A stretch of 6,488 nt of DNA from assembly GCA_024275775.1 (NCBI GenBank), contig JAJRYM010000024.1, forward strand, positions 1 to 6,488, read 5' to 3'. The notes under the pieces were generated by a model, which was not told where the DNA came from, did not search any database, and worked only from the letters and a program-made list of their open reading frames with translations. Shown here piece after piece: positions 1 to 6,410 of the stretch. Numbering within the stretch: the first letter of the stretch is position 1; every line of letters begins with the position of its first letter. The position numbers and the translations under genes were made by a program. The DNA comes from Nitrospirota bacterium (GTDB lineage Bacteria; Nitrospinota_A; UBA7883; JACRGQ01).

Positions 1-429
1 ACTACGGGAGACAATTTCGATATTTACCTTGTGAGAATGGAAGAGGTAAAACAGTCGATACGAATAATCGAACAGTGCATTGAAAAACTGCCGGGCGGGC
101 CGATAAACGTGAACGACCCCCGCGTGAGACAGCCGGCGAAAGACGATGTTTATACAACGATGGAGCCTCTTATTTTCCATTTCAAAAACCAGATTGAAGG
201 CATACAGGTGCCGAAAGGCGAAGCGTATTTCGCCTCCGAAGGCTCCAACGGAGAGGTTGGATTCTACGTGGTGAGCGAAGGCGGAGGCAAACCTTACAAA
301 TGCCGTGTGCGCCCGCCGTGCTTACTGCTTACCCAGGCCTTGGGGCATAAAGTGAAAGGCGCTTTTCTTGCCGATATCATTCCGACGTTCGACATGATTA
401 ACCTTATAGGCGGGGAGTGCGACAGATAA
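1..429 (+). CDS. nuoD: NuoD, NADH-quinone oxidoreductase subunit D (C-terminal part; 5' end outside window)
   Basis: This open frame runs in from the left edge and ends at TAA 427-429, giving 142 residues, about the last third of a NuoD of roughly 400 residues. NuoD is a peripheral-arm subunit descended from the NiFe-hydrogenase large subunit. It forms the quinone pocket with NuoB and NuoH and has no metal site of its own. The family pattern is visible: GDNFDIYLVRMEEVKQS at residues 3-19 of the fragment (family form roughly GDxYDRYLVRxEEMRQS), then IIEQCIEKLPGGP, a GEVGFYVVSEGGGKPYKCRVRPPC block, and the terminal GGECDR. The stop overlaps the nuoH start by one base (TAATG). The usual PRGE of the family reads SNGE here, which I recall from other lineages. 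Whether it is a separate nuoD or the end of a fused nuoCD cannot be seen, because the start lies upstream. Confidence 0.97.
   Translation, partial: TTGDNFDIYLVRMEEVKQSIRIIEQCIEKLPGGPINVNDPRVRQPAKDDVYTTMEPLIFHFKNQIEGIQVPKGEAYFASEGSNGEVGFYVVSEGGGKPYKCRVRPPCLLLTQALGHKVKGAFLADIIPTFDMINLIGGECDR
412..417 (+). promoter_or_regulatory. Probable ribosome binding site of nuoH
   Basis: GGGGAG lies inside the last codons of nuoD, 11 bases before the ATG at 429. The spacing is slightly long. It supports ATG 429 over the in-frame GTG at 417, which overlaps this purine run and would add only four residues (MRQI). Coupling to nuoD termination through the TAATG junction probably also helps initiation. Confidence 0.45.
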
Positions 430-1541
430 TGTTCGACTATACTTATCTTCCCGCGCCTAACCTCATTCCGCAACTCATCGAAATGATGATAAAGATAATC
501 TTCATCTTCACGCTGAATATAGGCTTTTTCGCGCCGATTCTCGGTTACGTGGAGAGAAAACAGTCCGCGCTTATGCAGGACAGAATAGGCGCCAACAGGG
601 CGGATATATTCGGTTACACTCTAGGCGGCCTGTTTCACATAATGTCGGACGCCATCAAGCTTATCGTCAAGGAAGATTTCATCCCCAGAGGCGCGGACAA
701 AGTGTTGCACACTTTCGCGCCGTTTGCCGCCGTTGTGCCGACCCTTCTCGCGTTTGCCGTTATTCCGTTCGGCGGGAAATACAATCTCTGGGGGCATGAA
801 ACCAATCTTGTAATAGCCGATTTGGATGTGGGTATTCTGTTTGTCTTCGCCGCGGGGTCGCTGGCGACCTACGGTTCGGTAATCGCCGGATGGTCATCCA
901 ACAACAACTGGTCGCTTCTTGGGGCTGTGCGGGTGGCTTCGCAGATGCTTTCCTACGAAGTGGCCATGGGGCTGACTCTTGTGGGAGTATTTATGGTTTA
1001 CCATACGCTCAGCCTTACGGAGATAGCGGCCGGACAGGAAGAGTTTTTCCATTGGGGGATTTTCCTGCAACCTGTAGGGTTCTTTCTTTTTATAGCGTGC
1101 GCTTTGGCCGAAAACAAAAGAGTCCCGTTCGACACGCCGGAAGCGGAATCGGAACTTGTGGCCGGTTATTTTACGGAATATTCAGGATTGAAATTCGCCA
1201 TGTTCTGGATGGCTGAATTTCTTGAGATTGTTACGATTGCGGCAATACTCGTGGGGGTATTCTTCGGAGCTTGGCACATTCCCTTCCTTTCGGATGATTC
1301 TCTGCTTAACTTTCTTGCCGGCATCTTCGGCTTGAACTTTGGGAGCCTCTTTACGATGCTGGTTCATACAGGGGTATTCTGGTTGAAAGTGGCGATGTTC
1401 ATCGGCTTTCTCATGCTTATCCGCTGGTCTCTGCCGCGTTTCCGGTACGATCAGGTGATGAAACTCGGCTGGAAAATCATCCTTCCGCTGTCGCTTGCCA
1501 ATATAGTTGTAACTGGAATCATTCTGCTGATGGTGAATTAA
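429..1541 (+). CDS. nuoH: NuoH, NADH-quinone oxidoreductase membrane subunit H
   Basis: NuoH (ND1 homologue, 370 residues from this start) is the inner-membrane subunit that completes the quinone chamber with NuoB and NuoD and starts the charged path to the pumps. The family signatures are in order: ERKQSALMQDRIGANRA at residues 42-58, KEDFIP at 81-86, GWSSNNNWSLLGAVR at 154-168, the acidic cytoplasmic loop AENKRVPFDTPEAESELVAG at 227-246, and RWSLPRFRYDQ at 332-342. Eight membrane helices are expected for the family, and hydrophobic blocks fit this. The ATG at 429 is chosen because it overlaps the nuoD stop. A GTG at 417 is the only close alternative. The usual GPNR reads GANR (residues 54-57). 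The stop TAA 1539-1541 directly abuts the nuoI ATG. Confidence 0.97.
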   Translation: MFDYTYLPAPNLIPQLIEMMIKIIFIFTLNIGFFAPILGYVERKQSALMQDRIGANRADIFGYTLGGLFHIMSDAIKLIVKEDFIPRGADKVLHTFAPFAAVVPTLLAFAVIPFGGKYNLWGHETNLVIADLDVGILFVFAAGSLATYGSVIAGWSSNNNWSLLGAVRVASQMLSYEVAMGLTLVGVFMVYHTLSLTEIAAGQEEFFHWGIFLQPVGFFLFIACALAENKRVPFDTPEAESELVAGYFTEYSGLKFAMFWMAEFLEIVTIAAILVGVFFGAWHIPFLSDDSLLNFLAGIFGLNFGSLFTMLVHTGVFWLKVAMFIGFLMLIRWSLPRFRYDQVMKLGWKIILPLSLANIVVTGIILLMVN

Positions 1542-2117
1542 ATGCCTGGAAAAACAGTAAAAGTAGATAGAAACATCACCCTTACTTTTTGGGAGAAACT
1601 ATACATCCCGGAAATAATCAGAGGGCTTTACATCACCACCAAACATTTTCTGCCCAATTTCGTTTCCGTGGTGAGGGCTTACATATTAAATAAACCTGAA
1701 GAGCGGAAGATAATGACGATTTACTATCCGGAAGAAAAACCGAATATCCCGGAAGCGTACCGGGGAAGGCCGGTGCTGGTCAGAGGCGAAGACGGCAAAG
1801 AGAAATGCGTGGCCTGCGGGCTGTGCGAGGTTGCCTGCCCTCCGCACTGCATATCCATTGTCGGGGCAATCCGCAAGGACGGCACCAGGTATCCTGAAAC
1901 ATACGTTCTGGACGGCTCGCGTTGTATCTTCTGCGGCTTGTGCGAGGAAGCCTGCCCGGAAGAAGCGATAGTGATGAGCCATAACTACGAAAACCTTACC
2001 GAACTGGACAGAGGGCTGATGATTTACGATAAGGACGCCCTGCTCGTTCCAGAAGCGAAGCTGAAGGAAAGGCTGGAATTTATAAGAAAGAGGGCGTATT
2101 CGAAATGCAATTACTGA
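1542..2117 (+). CDS. nuoI: NuoI, NADH-quinone oxidoreductase iron-sulfur subunit I
   Basis: NuoI (191 residues) is the ferredoxin-like subunit at the junction of the two arms. It carries clusters N6a and N6b, which pass electrons to N2 in NuoB. Two C-x2-C-x2-C-x3-C-P motifs are complete: Cys89, 92, 95, 99 and Cys128, 131, 134, 138. By the ferredoxin fold, the last cysteine of each motif should bind the other cluster. The N-terminal segment with IIRGLYITTKHF (residues 25-36) is the usual membrane-surface helix, followed by IYYPEEKP and YRGRP blocks typical of the family. Extra cysteines are Cys103, soon after the first motif, and Cys189, near the end. The start directly follows the nuoH stop with no clear Shine-Dalgarno sequence, so it probably depends on translational coupling. 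The last 13 bases overlap nuoJ in another frame. Confidence 0.97.
   Translation: MPGKTVKVDRNITLTFWEKLYIPEIIRGLYITTKHFLPNFVSVVRAYILNKPEERKIMTIYYPEEKPNIPEAYRGRPVLVRGEDGKEKCVACGLCEVACPPHCISIVGAIRKDGTRYPETYVLDGSRCIFCGLCEEACPEEAIVMSHNYENLTELDRGLMIYDKDALLVPEAKLKERLEFIRKRAYSKCNY
2089..2094 (+). promoter_or_regulatory. Probable ribosome binding site of nuoJ
   Basis: AGAGGG lies inside the 3' end of nuoI, 10 bases before the nuoJ ATG at 2105. It supports a nuoJ start within nuoI and so the 13-base overlap of the two genes. Confidence 0.5.
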
Positions 2118-2602
2118 TTTTTTACGTCTTCGGTTTCATTGCGATTTTCGCGGCCGTCTCCATGATAGTCGTGAAACAGCCGGTGATGTCCGCTCTCTTT
2201 CTCATAGTAAACATGCTCTGCCTTGCCGGCCTGTATGCACTGCTGGACGCGCATCTGATAGCCGCCCTGCAGGTAATCGTATACGCGGGGGCCATCATGG
2301 TTCTTGTGCTTTTCGTGATAATGCTTTTGAACCTCCGCGAAAAGAAAGGGCTTATCACCCGCCACAAAGTTGCCATGCAGGGAATAGGCGTTGTGATTGT
2401 GGCGTTCGTTTTTGTGCTTATCGCCGCATCCATGGATTTCGTCTCCTTCTCGCAGGCGGGAGCCGTTTCGGCCGAGTTCGGAACGGTGGCAGGCGTGGCT
2501 AAAACACTGTTCACGGATTTTATTTTACCGTTTGAAATAGCGTCGGTACTTTTGCTGGTGGCTATAATCGGCGCGGTAATTTTGAGTAAAAGCAGGACAT
2601 AG
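2105..2602 (+). CDS. nuoJ: NuoJ, NADH-quinone oxidoreductase membrane subunit J
   Basis: NuoJ (ND6 homologue, 165 residues) is a five-helix inner-membrane subunit linking the quinone module to NuoK and the pumps. Hydrophobic blocks lie near residues 2-22, 29-48, 54-77, 92-109 and 143-161. The signature LQVIVYAGAIMVLVLFVIML (55-74) is the third helix, whose pi-bulge near the conserved Tyr60/Gly62 region is thought to switch during turnover. The last helix carries the family's LPFEIASVLLLVAIIGAV. KQPVMSALFL (24-33) matches the usual NPVxSAL segment with Gln in place of Asn. The ATG is out of frame within nuoI and overlaps it by 13 bases. The supporting purine run AGAGGG lies at 2089-2094. Two bases separate its TAG stop from nuoK. 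Confidence 0.96.
   Translation: MQLLIFYVFGFIAIFAAVSMIVVKQPVMSALFLIVNMLCLAGLYALLDAHLIAALQVIVYAGAIMVLVLFVIMLLNLREKKGLITRHKVAMQGIGVVIVAFVFVLIAASMDFVSFSQAGAVSAEFGTVAGVAKTLFTDFILPFEIASVLLLVAIIGAVILSKSRT
2594..2597 (+). promoter_or_regulatory. Probable ribosome binding site of nuoK
   Basis: AGGA within the last codons of nuoJ, seven bases before the ATG at 2605. A second AGGA at 2601-2604 touches the start codon and is too close to act. This site supports the ATG at 2605 as the start. Confidence 0.5.
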
Positions 2603-2604
2603 GA

Positions 2605-2913
2605 ATGGAAACGGTACCACTTAATTTCTACCTTATTTTGAGCGGCGTCCTTTTTGCCATAGGAGTGGTGGGCGTTGTTTCGAGGCGGAACGTGATAGTG
2701 ATTTACATGTCGATTGAGCTTATGTTCAACGCCGTGAACCTTACGCTTGTGGCGTTTTCCAGATTCCTTAACGATATGACGGGCCATGTGTTCGTTTTCA
2801 TGGTTATAGCCGTCGCCGCCGCAGAGGCGGCCGTTGGGCTGGCGATAATAATTGCGGTTTTCCGAAACAAGGTTACCGTTGATGTGGACGAAGTGAACAT
2901 CCTTAAAGGATAG
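2605..2913 (+). CDS. nuoK: NuoK, NADH-quinone oxidoreductase membrane subunit K
   Basis: NuoK (ND4L homologue, 102 residues, the normal family length of about 100) is a three-helix inner-membrane subunit in the charged path between NuoH/NuoJ and NuoN. Helices lie near residues 5-25, 29-50 and 59-86. The two membrane-buried glutamates essential in the family are present: Glu38 in MSIELMFNAVNL and Glu74 in AAAEAAVGLAI, corresponding to E. coli Glu36 and Glu72. The loop FSRFLNDMTGHVF between helices 2 and 3 is also typical. The C-terminal tail VDVDEVNILKG matches the usual ending. Six bases separate the TAG stop from the nuoL ATG. Confidence 0.97.
   Translation: METVPLNFYLILSGVLFAIGVVGVVSRRNVIVIYMSIELMFNAVNLTLVAFSRFLNDMTGHVFVFMVIAVAAAEAAVGLAIIIAVFRNKVTVDVDEVNILKG
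2905..2910 (+). promoter_or_regulatory. Probable ribosome binding site of nuoL
   Basis: AAAGGA just before the nuoK stop, nine bases before the ATG at 2920. The GGGG at 2913-2916 is only three bases from the start and less likely to be used. Confidence 0.5.
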
Positions 2914-2919
2914 GGGTTT

Positions 2920-4857
2920 ATGGGCTATTTATTGTGGGTGATCGTTGCGCTTCCCCTCGCGGGCGCGTTTATTAACGGCGTAATAGGCCGGAAAATGAGC
3001 AGAAACGGCGTGAATATCTTCGCGCTCGGCTCAACAGGCCTCTCGTTCATCTTCGCGATAGACGCTTTTCTGGACCTGCTGGCGCTTCCTCCCGAACATA
3101 GGGTGCTGGATAACACTGTTTATTCCTGGATATCGGCCGGCGCCCTGAACGTGGACGTAGGCTTCATGCTGGATCCCCTTTCCGGACTGTGGTTGCTTGT
3201 CGTAACCGGCGTCGGCTTCCTGATTCATGTTTACTCCACCGGTTACATGGAGCACGATAAATCCTACTGGCGGTTTTTCTGTTACCTCAACCTGTTCATG
3301 TTCTCCATGCTGATGCTGATTTTGGGCAACAATTTCCTGCTTATGTTCATCGGGTGGGAAGGCGTGGGCCTCTGCTCTTATCTCCTTATCGGTTACGACT
3401 ATCACCGCGACGCCGCGGCGACTGCCGGCAAGAAGGCGTTCGTCATGAACAGAATCGGCGATTTCGGTTTTCTGCTTGGAATGATGCTGATATACGTTAC
3501 GTTCGGCACGCTTGATTATCAGGCCGTTTTTAATGCGGCGCCGGCAACCCTCCATTACGGCGGGACGGTGGCCACCGCCATTACGCTTTTGCTTTTCCTC
3601 GGCGCCACCGGCAAATCGGCGCAGATTCCGCTTTTCACATGGTTGCCGGACGCGATGGAAGGCCCCACTCCCGTTTCGGCCCTCATCCACGCGGCTACTA
3701 TGGTTACGGCCGGAGTCTATATGCTCTGCCGGTCGTCCGCGCTTTTCGATATGGCCCCAACGACAATGACTGTCGTCGCCGTTATCGGGTGCGCTACGGC
3801 GCTGTTCGCGGCCACCATCGGCCTGTTCCAGAAGGATATCAAGCGGGTGCTGGCATACTCCACGGTTTCCCAGCTCGGCTACATGTTCATGGCCTGCGGA
3901 GTCGGCGGGTATGTGGCGGCGGCTTTCCATGTGATGACTCACGCTTTCTTCAAGGCCTGCCTCTTCCTCGGTTCCGGCTCGGTGATACATGCGATGTCGG
4001 GCGAGCAGAACATGGAGAAGATGGGCGACCTCAAAAGACATATGCCTAAAACATACTGGACGTTTCTAATATCGACTCTCGCCATATCGGGCATCGTGCC
4101 GTTCGCCGGTTTTTTCAGCAAGGATGAAATCCTGGCCGACACCTTTAACTCCGGCCATACCGTGCTCTGGATAATCGGCGCGATAGCGGCCGGCATTACG
4201 GCGTTTTATATGTTCCGGCTGGTTTTCATGACGTTCCACGGCGAAAGCAGGGTGGAGCCGGAGGCGATGCATCATCTTCACGAATCGCCCGATTCCATGA
4301 CGACGCCTCTTATCGTTCTCGCCGGGCTTGCGGCCGTCGGCGGTTTCCTGGGCGTTCCTCTTATCGAGGGATGGAACGTGCTTCATAATTTCCTCGGCCC
4401 TGTTTTCGAGCATGGAGCCGTGGCGGCTCACGCGGCCGCCGAACATGCGGAACACCCGTCGGTTATGCTGGAAGTCGGTCTTATGATTCTTTCTCTGGGC
4501 GTGGCCGCCGCCGGCATATACGTCGCTTACTACTTTTACATTCTCAACACAAAGAAAAGGGACGAACTTTACGAGAAACTTTCCGGCATCCACAAGGTTA
4601 TATACAACAAATACTACATCGACGAAATTTACGACGCGGTGTTCACCCATCCGATTGTCAACGTAAGCAGGGAGATGCTTCACAAGGTCATAGACGTGAT
4701 AGTAATCGACGGTTGCGTAAACGGTACGGCGTCGTTTTTTGCGACGCTCAGCGCTTGGGCTAAAAGAATCCAGACCGGTTTTGTGCGCGATTACGCCTTC
4801 TCGATGCTGTTTGCCACACTCCTGTTCGTCATCTATTACGTTATGGGGCTGTCATGA
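2920..4857 (+). CDS. nuoL: NuoL, NADH-quinone oxidoreductase membrane subunit L
   Basis: NuoL (ND5 homologue, 645 residues; E. coli NuoL has 613) is the distal proton-pumping subunit, with an Mrp-antiporter-like core and a long lateral helix along the membrane arm. Visible core residues are Glu147 in GWEGVGLCSYLLIG, Asp181 in NRIGDFGF, Lys232 in GKSAQIPLFTWLPDAMEGPT, His257 in SALIHAATMVTAGVY, Asp306 in FQKDIKRVLAYSTVSQLGYM, His337, His341 and Lys345 in FHVMTHAFFKA, and Lys401/Asp402 in FFSKDEIL. They align in order with E. coli Glu144, Asp178, Lys229, His254, Asp303, His334, His338, Lys342 and Lys399/Asp400. The IYNKYYIDEIYDAVF block (561-575) lies in the lateral-helix region, and the final hydrophobic segment (about 625-644) is the anchoring helix. 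A His/Ala-rich loop lies at 498-512. The stop overlaps the nuoM start as ATGA. Confidence 0.98.
   Translation: MGYLLWVIVALPLAGAFINGVIGRKMSRNGVNIFALGSTGLSFIFAIDAFLDLLALPPEHRVLDNTVYSWISAGALNVDVGFMLDPLSGLWLLVVTGVGFLIHVYSTGYMEHDKSYWRFFCYLNLFMFSMLMLILGNNFLLMFIGWEGVGLCSYLLIGYDYHRDAAATAGKKAFVMNRIGDFGFLLGMMLIYVTFGTLDYQAVFNAAPATLHYGGTVATAITLLLFLGATGKSAQIPLFTWLPDAMEGPTPVSALIHAATMVTAGVYMLCRSSALFDMAPTTMTVVAVIGCATALFAATIGLFQKDIKRVLAYSTVSQLGYMFMACGVGGYVAAAFHVMTHAFFKACLFLGSGSVIHAMSGEQNMEKMGDLKRHMPKTYWTFLISTLAISGIVPFAGFFSKDEILADTFNSGHTVLWIIGAIAAGITAFYMFRLVFMTFHGESRVEPEAMHHLHESPDSMTTPLIVLAGLAAVGGFLGVPLIEGWNVLHNFLGPVFEHGAVAAHAAAEHAEHPSVMLEVGLMILSLGVAAAGIYVAYYFYILNTKKRDELYEKLSGIHKVIYNKYYIDEIYDAVFTHPIVNVSREMLHKVIDVIVIDGCVNGTASFFATLSAWAKRIQTGFVRDYAFSMLFATLLFVIYYVMGLS
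3636..3654 (+). repeat. 19-base exact repeat, copy 1 (in nuoL)
   Basis: CACATGGTTGCCGGACGCG occurs here and again at 5552-5570 in nuoM. In both it encodes the conserved TWLPDA segment of the antiporter-like fold in the same reading frame. It is a trace of NuoL/NuoM paralogy plus shared codon choice, not a mobile or regulatory repeat. Confidence 0.85.
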
Positions 4858-6410
4858 GTTTTCCCTGGCTGTCGGTAGTAACATTTATCCCTCTTTTGGG
4901 CGCTCTGCTGTTGCTGTTCATAGACGGCGAGAACAAAAACATAATAAGGGTTACGACTTTTATCATCGGCATAGTCGATTTCATTATTTCCATACCGCTC
5001 TTCTTCATGTTCAAAAGCGGCACCGCCGAAATGCAGTTCGTGGAGAGGATCGACTGGATTAAGAGCTTCGGAATCGAATACTCCATGGGAATCGACGGCA
5101 TATCCCTTTTCCTCGTGCTTCTTACAACCTTCTCCTGCATGGTGGTTTATCTCTCCACATGGACGGCCATAGAAAAGAGCGTCAAGGAGTTCAACATTGC
5201 CCTGCTCGTTTTGCAAACCGCCATGATAGGCGTTTTCTGCGCGCTGGACTTCGTGCTTTTCTACTTCTTCTGGGAACTGATGCTCATTCCGATGTATTTG
5301 CTAATCGGCGTATGGGGCGGCGCCCGCAGGATTTACGCCACTGTAAAATTCTTCATTTACACGATGGCCGGTTCGGTGCTGATGCTCCTTGCCATTCTCG
5401 TGCTTTACGTTGAGCATCACGCCCAGACGGGCGTTTACAGTTTCGACATTCTCCAGTACCACGGCATGGTTCTGAACCCGGTAACGCAGTTCTGGCTTTT
5501 CCTGGCCTTCTTCGTAGCTTTCGCAATTAAAGTGCCGGTCTGGCCGTTCCACACATGGTTGCCGGACGCGCACGTAGAGGCGCCTACGGCCGGGTCGGTT
5601 ATTCTTGCCGGCATCATGCTGAAAATGGGCACCTACGGGTTCCTGCGGTTTGCCATGCCGATATTTCCCGAAGCCGCCCACGCCGCCGTCTGGTGGATAT
5701 CCGGCATAGCGCTGGTGGGGATAATCTACGGCGCGCTGGTGGCTATGGTGCAGGAGGACGTAAAAAAACTGGTCGCCTATTCATCGGTGAGCCATCTGGG
5801 ATATGTAGTGCTCGGCAGTTTCGCCTTCACGGTGCACGGCATCGAAGGTTCCATACTACAGATGATTAATCACGGCATATCAACCGGTGCGCTTTTCCTT
5901 ATAGTCGGCATTATTTACGAGCGCAGGCATACCCGATTGATTTCCGAGTTTGGCGGCCTTGCTCGCGTTATGCCGATGTTCGCGACCGTATTCATGATAG
6001 TCACGCTTTCGTCGATAGCGCTTCCCGGGACCAACGGGTTCGTGGGCGAGTTTCTCATTCTGTTGGGCGTGTTCGAAGCCAACGTCTTCTATGCCGTGCT
6101 AGCCACGACAGGCGTGATATTCGGCGCGGTTTATATGCTGTGGATGTTCCAGCGCGTGATGTTCGGCGAAGTTACCAACGAAAACAATAAAAACCTGCCG
6201 GATATGACCTGCCGGGAGTGGGCCTATATGTTGCCGATGATAGTGGTGATATTCTGGCTCGGCGTTTACCCGAACCCGGTAATAGAGCGGATGGAAGCTT
6301 CCGTCAAGAACCTTGTAGCGGTTACGAGCCGAGGCGCCGTAGCTGAGCGGAAAAAACCTCCCGTCCTCGCCAAGGTTGTTATTCCCGATCCGGTTAAGGA
6401 GGATAACTGA
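4854..6410 (+). CDS. nuoM: NuoM, NADH-quinone oxidoreductase membrane subunit M
   Basis: NuoM (ND4 homologue, 518 residues; E. coli has 509) is the middle proton-pumping subunit of the membrane arm, normally 14 helices. Key residues are visible: Glu141 in FFWELMLIPMYLLIG, Lys226 in AIKVPVWPFHTWLPDAH, Lys257 in LKMGTYGFLRF, Asp302 in VQEDVKKLVAYSSVSHLGY, His340 in MINHGISTGALFL, and Glu399 in NGFVGEFLIL. They correspond to E. coli Glu144, Lys234, Lys265, the conserved Asp, His348 and Glu407. The family end GVYPNPVIERM (470-480) is present, followed by about 38 further residues. The last 28 of these are charged and proline-containing and look soluble. The ATG sits in the ATGA overlap with nuoL. 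Only a weak GGGG at 4845-4848 precedes it, so coupling to nuoL translation is likely. The TGA stop shares one base with the nuoN start. Confidence 0.98.
   Translation: MSFPWLSVVTFIPLLGALLLLFIDGENKNIIRVTTFIIGIVDFIISIPLFFMFKSGTAEMQFVERIDWIKSFGIEYSMGIDGISLFLVLLTTFSCMVVYLSTWTAIEKSVKEFNIALLVLQTAMIGVFCALDFVLFYFFWELMLIPMYLLIGVWGGARRIYATVKFFIYTMAGSVLMLLAILVLYVEHHAQTGVYSFDILQYHGMVLNPVTQFWLFLAFFVAFAIKVPVWPFHTWLPDAHVEAPTAGSVILAGIMLKMGTYGFLRFAMPIFPEAAHAAVWWISGIALVGIIYGALVAMVQEDVKKLVAYSSVSHLGYVVLGSFAFTVHGIEGSILQMINHGISTGALFLIVGIIYERRHTRLISEFGGLARVMPMFATVFMIVTLSSIALPGTNGFVGEFLILLGVFEANVFYAVLATTGVIFGAVYMLWMFQRVMFGEVTNENNKNLPDMTCREWAYMLPMIVVIFWLGVYPNPVIERMEASVKNLVAVTSRGAVAERKKPPVLAKVVIPDPVKEDN
5552..5570 (+). 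repeat. 19-base exact repeat, copy 2 (in nuoM)
   Basis: Second copy of the sequence at 3636-3654, encoding the TWLPDA segment after the lysine-bearing helix of NuoM. The flanks differ (a before, c after, against t and a in nuoL). Confidence 0.85.
6395..6402 (+). promoter_or_regulatory. Strong Shine-Dalgarno sequence of nuoN
   Basis: TAAGGAGG, a near-perfect match to the 16S anti-Shine-Dalgarno complement, lies seven bases before the nuoN ATG at 6410 and within the final NuoM codons (VKEDN). It is clearly the strongest ribosome site in the window and settles the nuoN start. Confidence 0.85.

Noticed and set aside
417..428. GTG 417 as the nuoH start
   Set aside because: It would add only MRQI, lies in the purine run that best serves as the ribosome site, and gives a 13-base overlap with nuoD. 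ATG 429 is the simpler choice, though the GTG is not excluded.
890..1216. Second + strand open frame within nuoH, and similar ones within nuoL and nuoM
   Set aside because: These are Arg/Gly/Pro-rich frame-shifted readings of conserved membrane proteins with no family match, so they are shadows.
2122..2787. Minus-strand open frame (221 codons) opposite nuoJ and nuoK
   Set aside because: It has low-complexity Thr/Ala/Lys composition and spans the junction of two certain genes. This is typical of an antisense shadow.
2815..2831. Six-base GC hairpin (GCCGCC, five-base loop, GGCGGC) in nuoK
   Set aside because: It lies in the Ala-rich codons around the essential Glu74 and has no T-run. It follows from GCC/GCG alanine codons and is not a terminator.
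3031..4041. Long minus-strand open frame (336 codons) opposite nuoL
   Set aside because: It is rich in Arg, His, Glu and Gln with no recognisable domain, lies fully opposite a strongly conserved nuoL, and has no neighbour or ribosome site of its own. It is explained by codon bias of the + strand gene.
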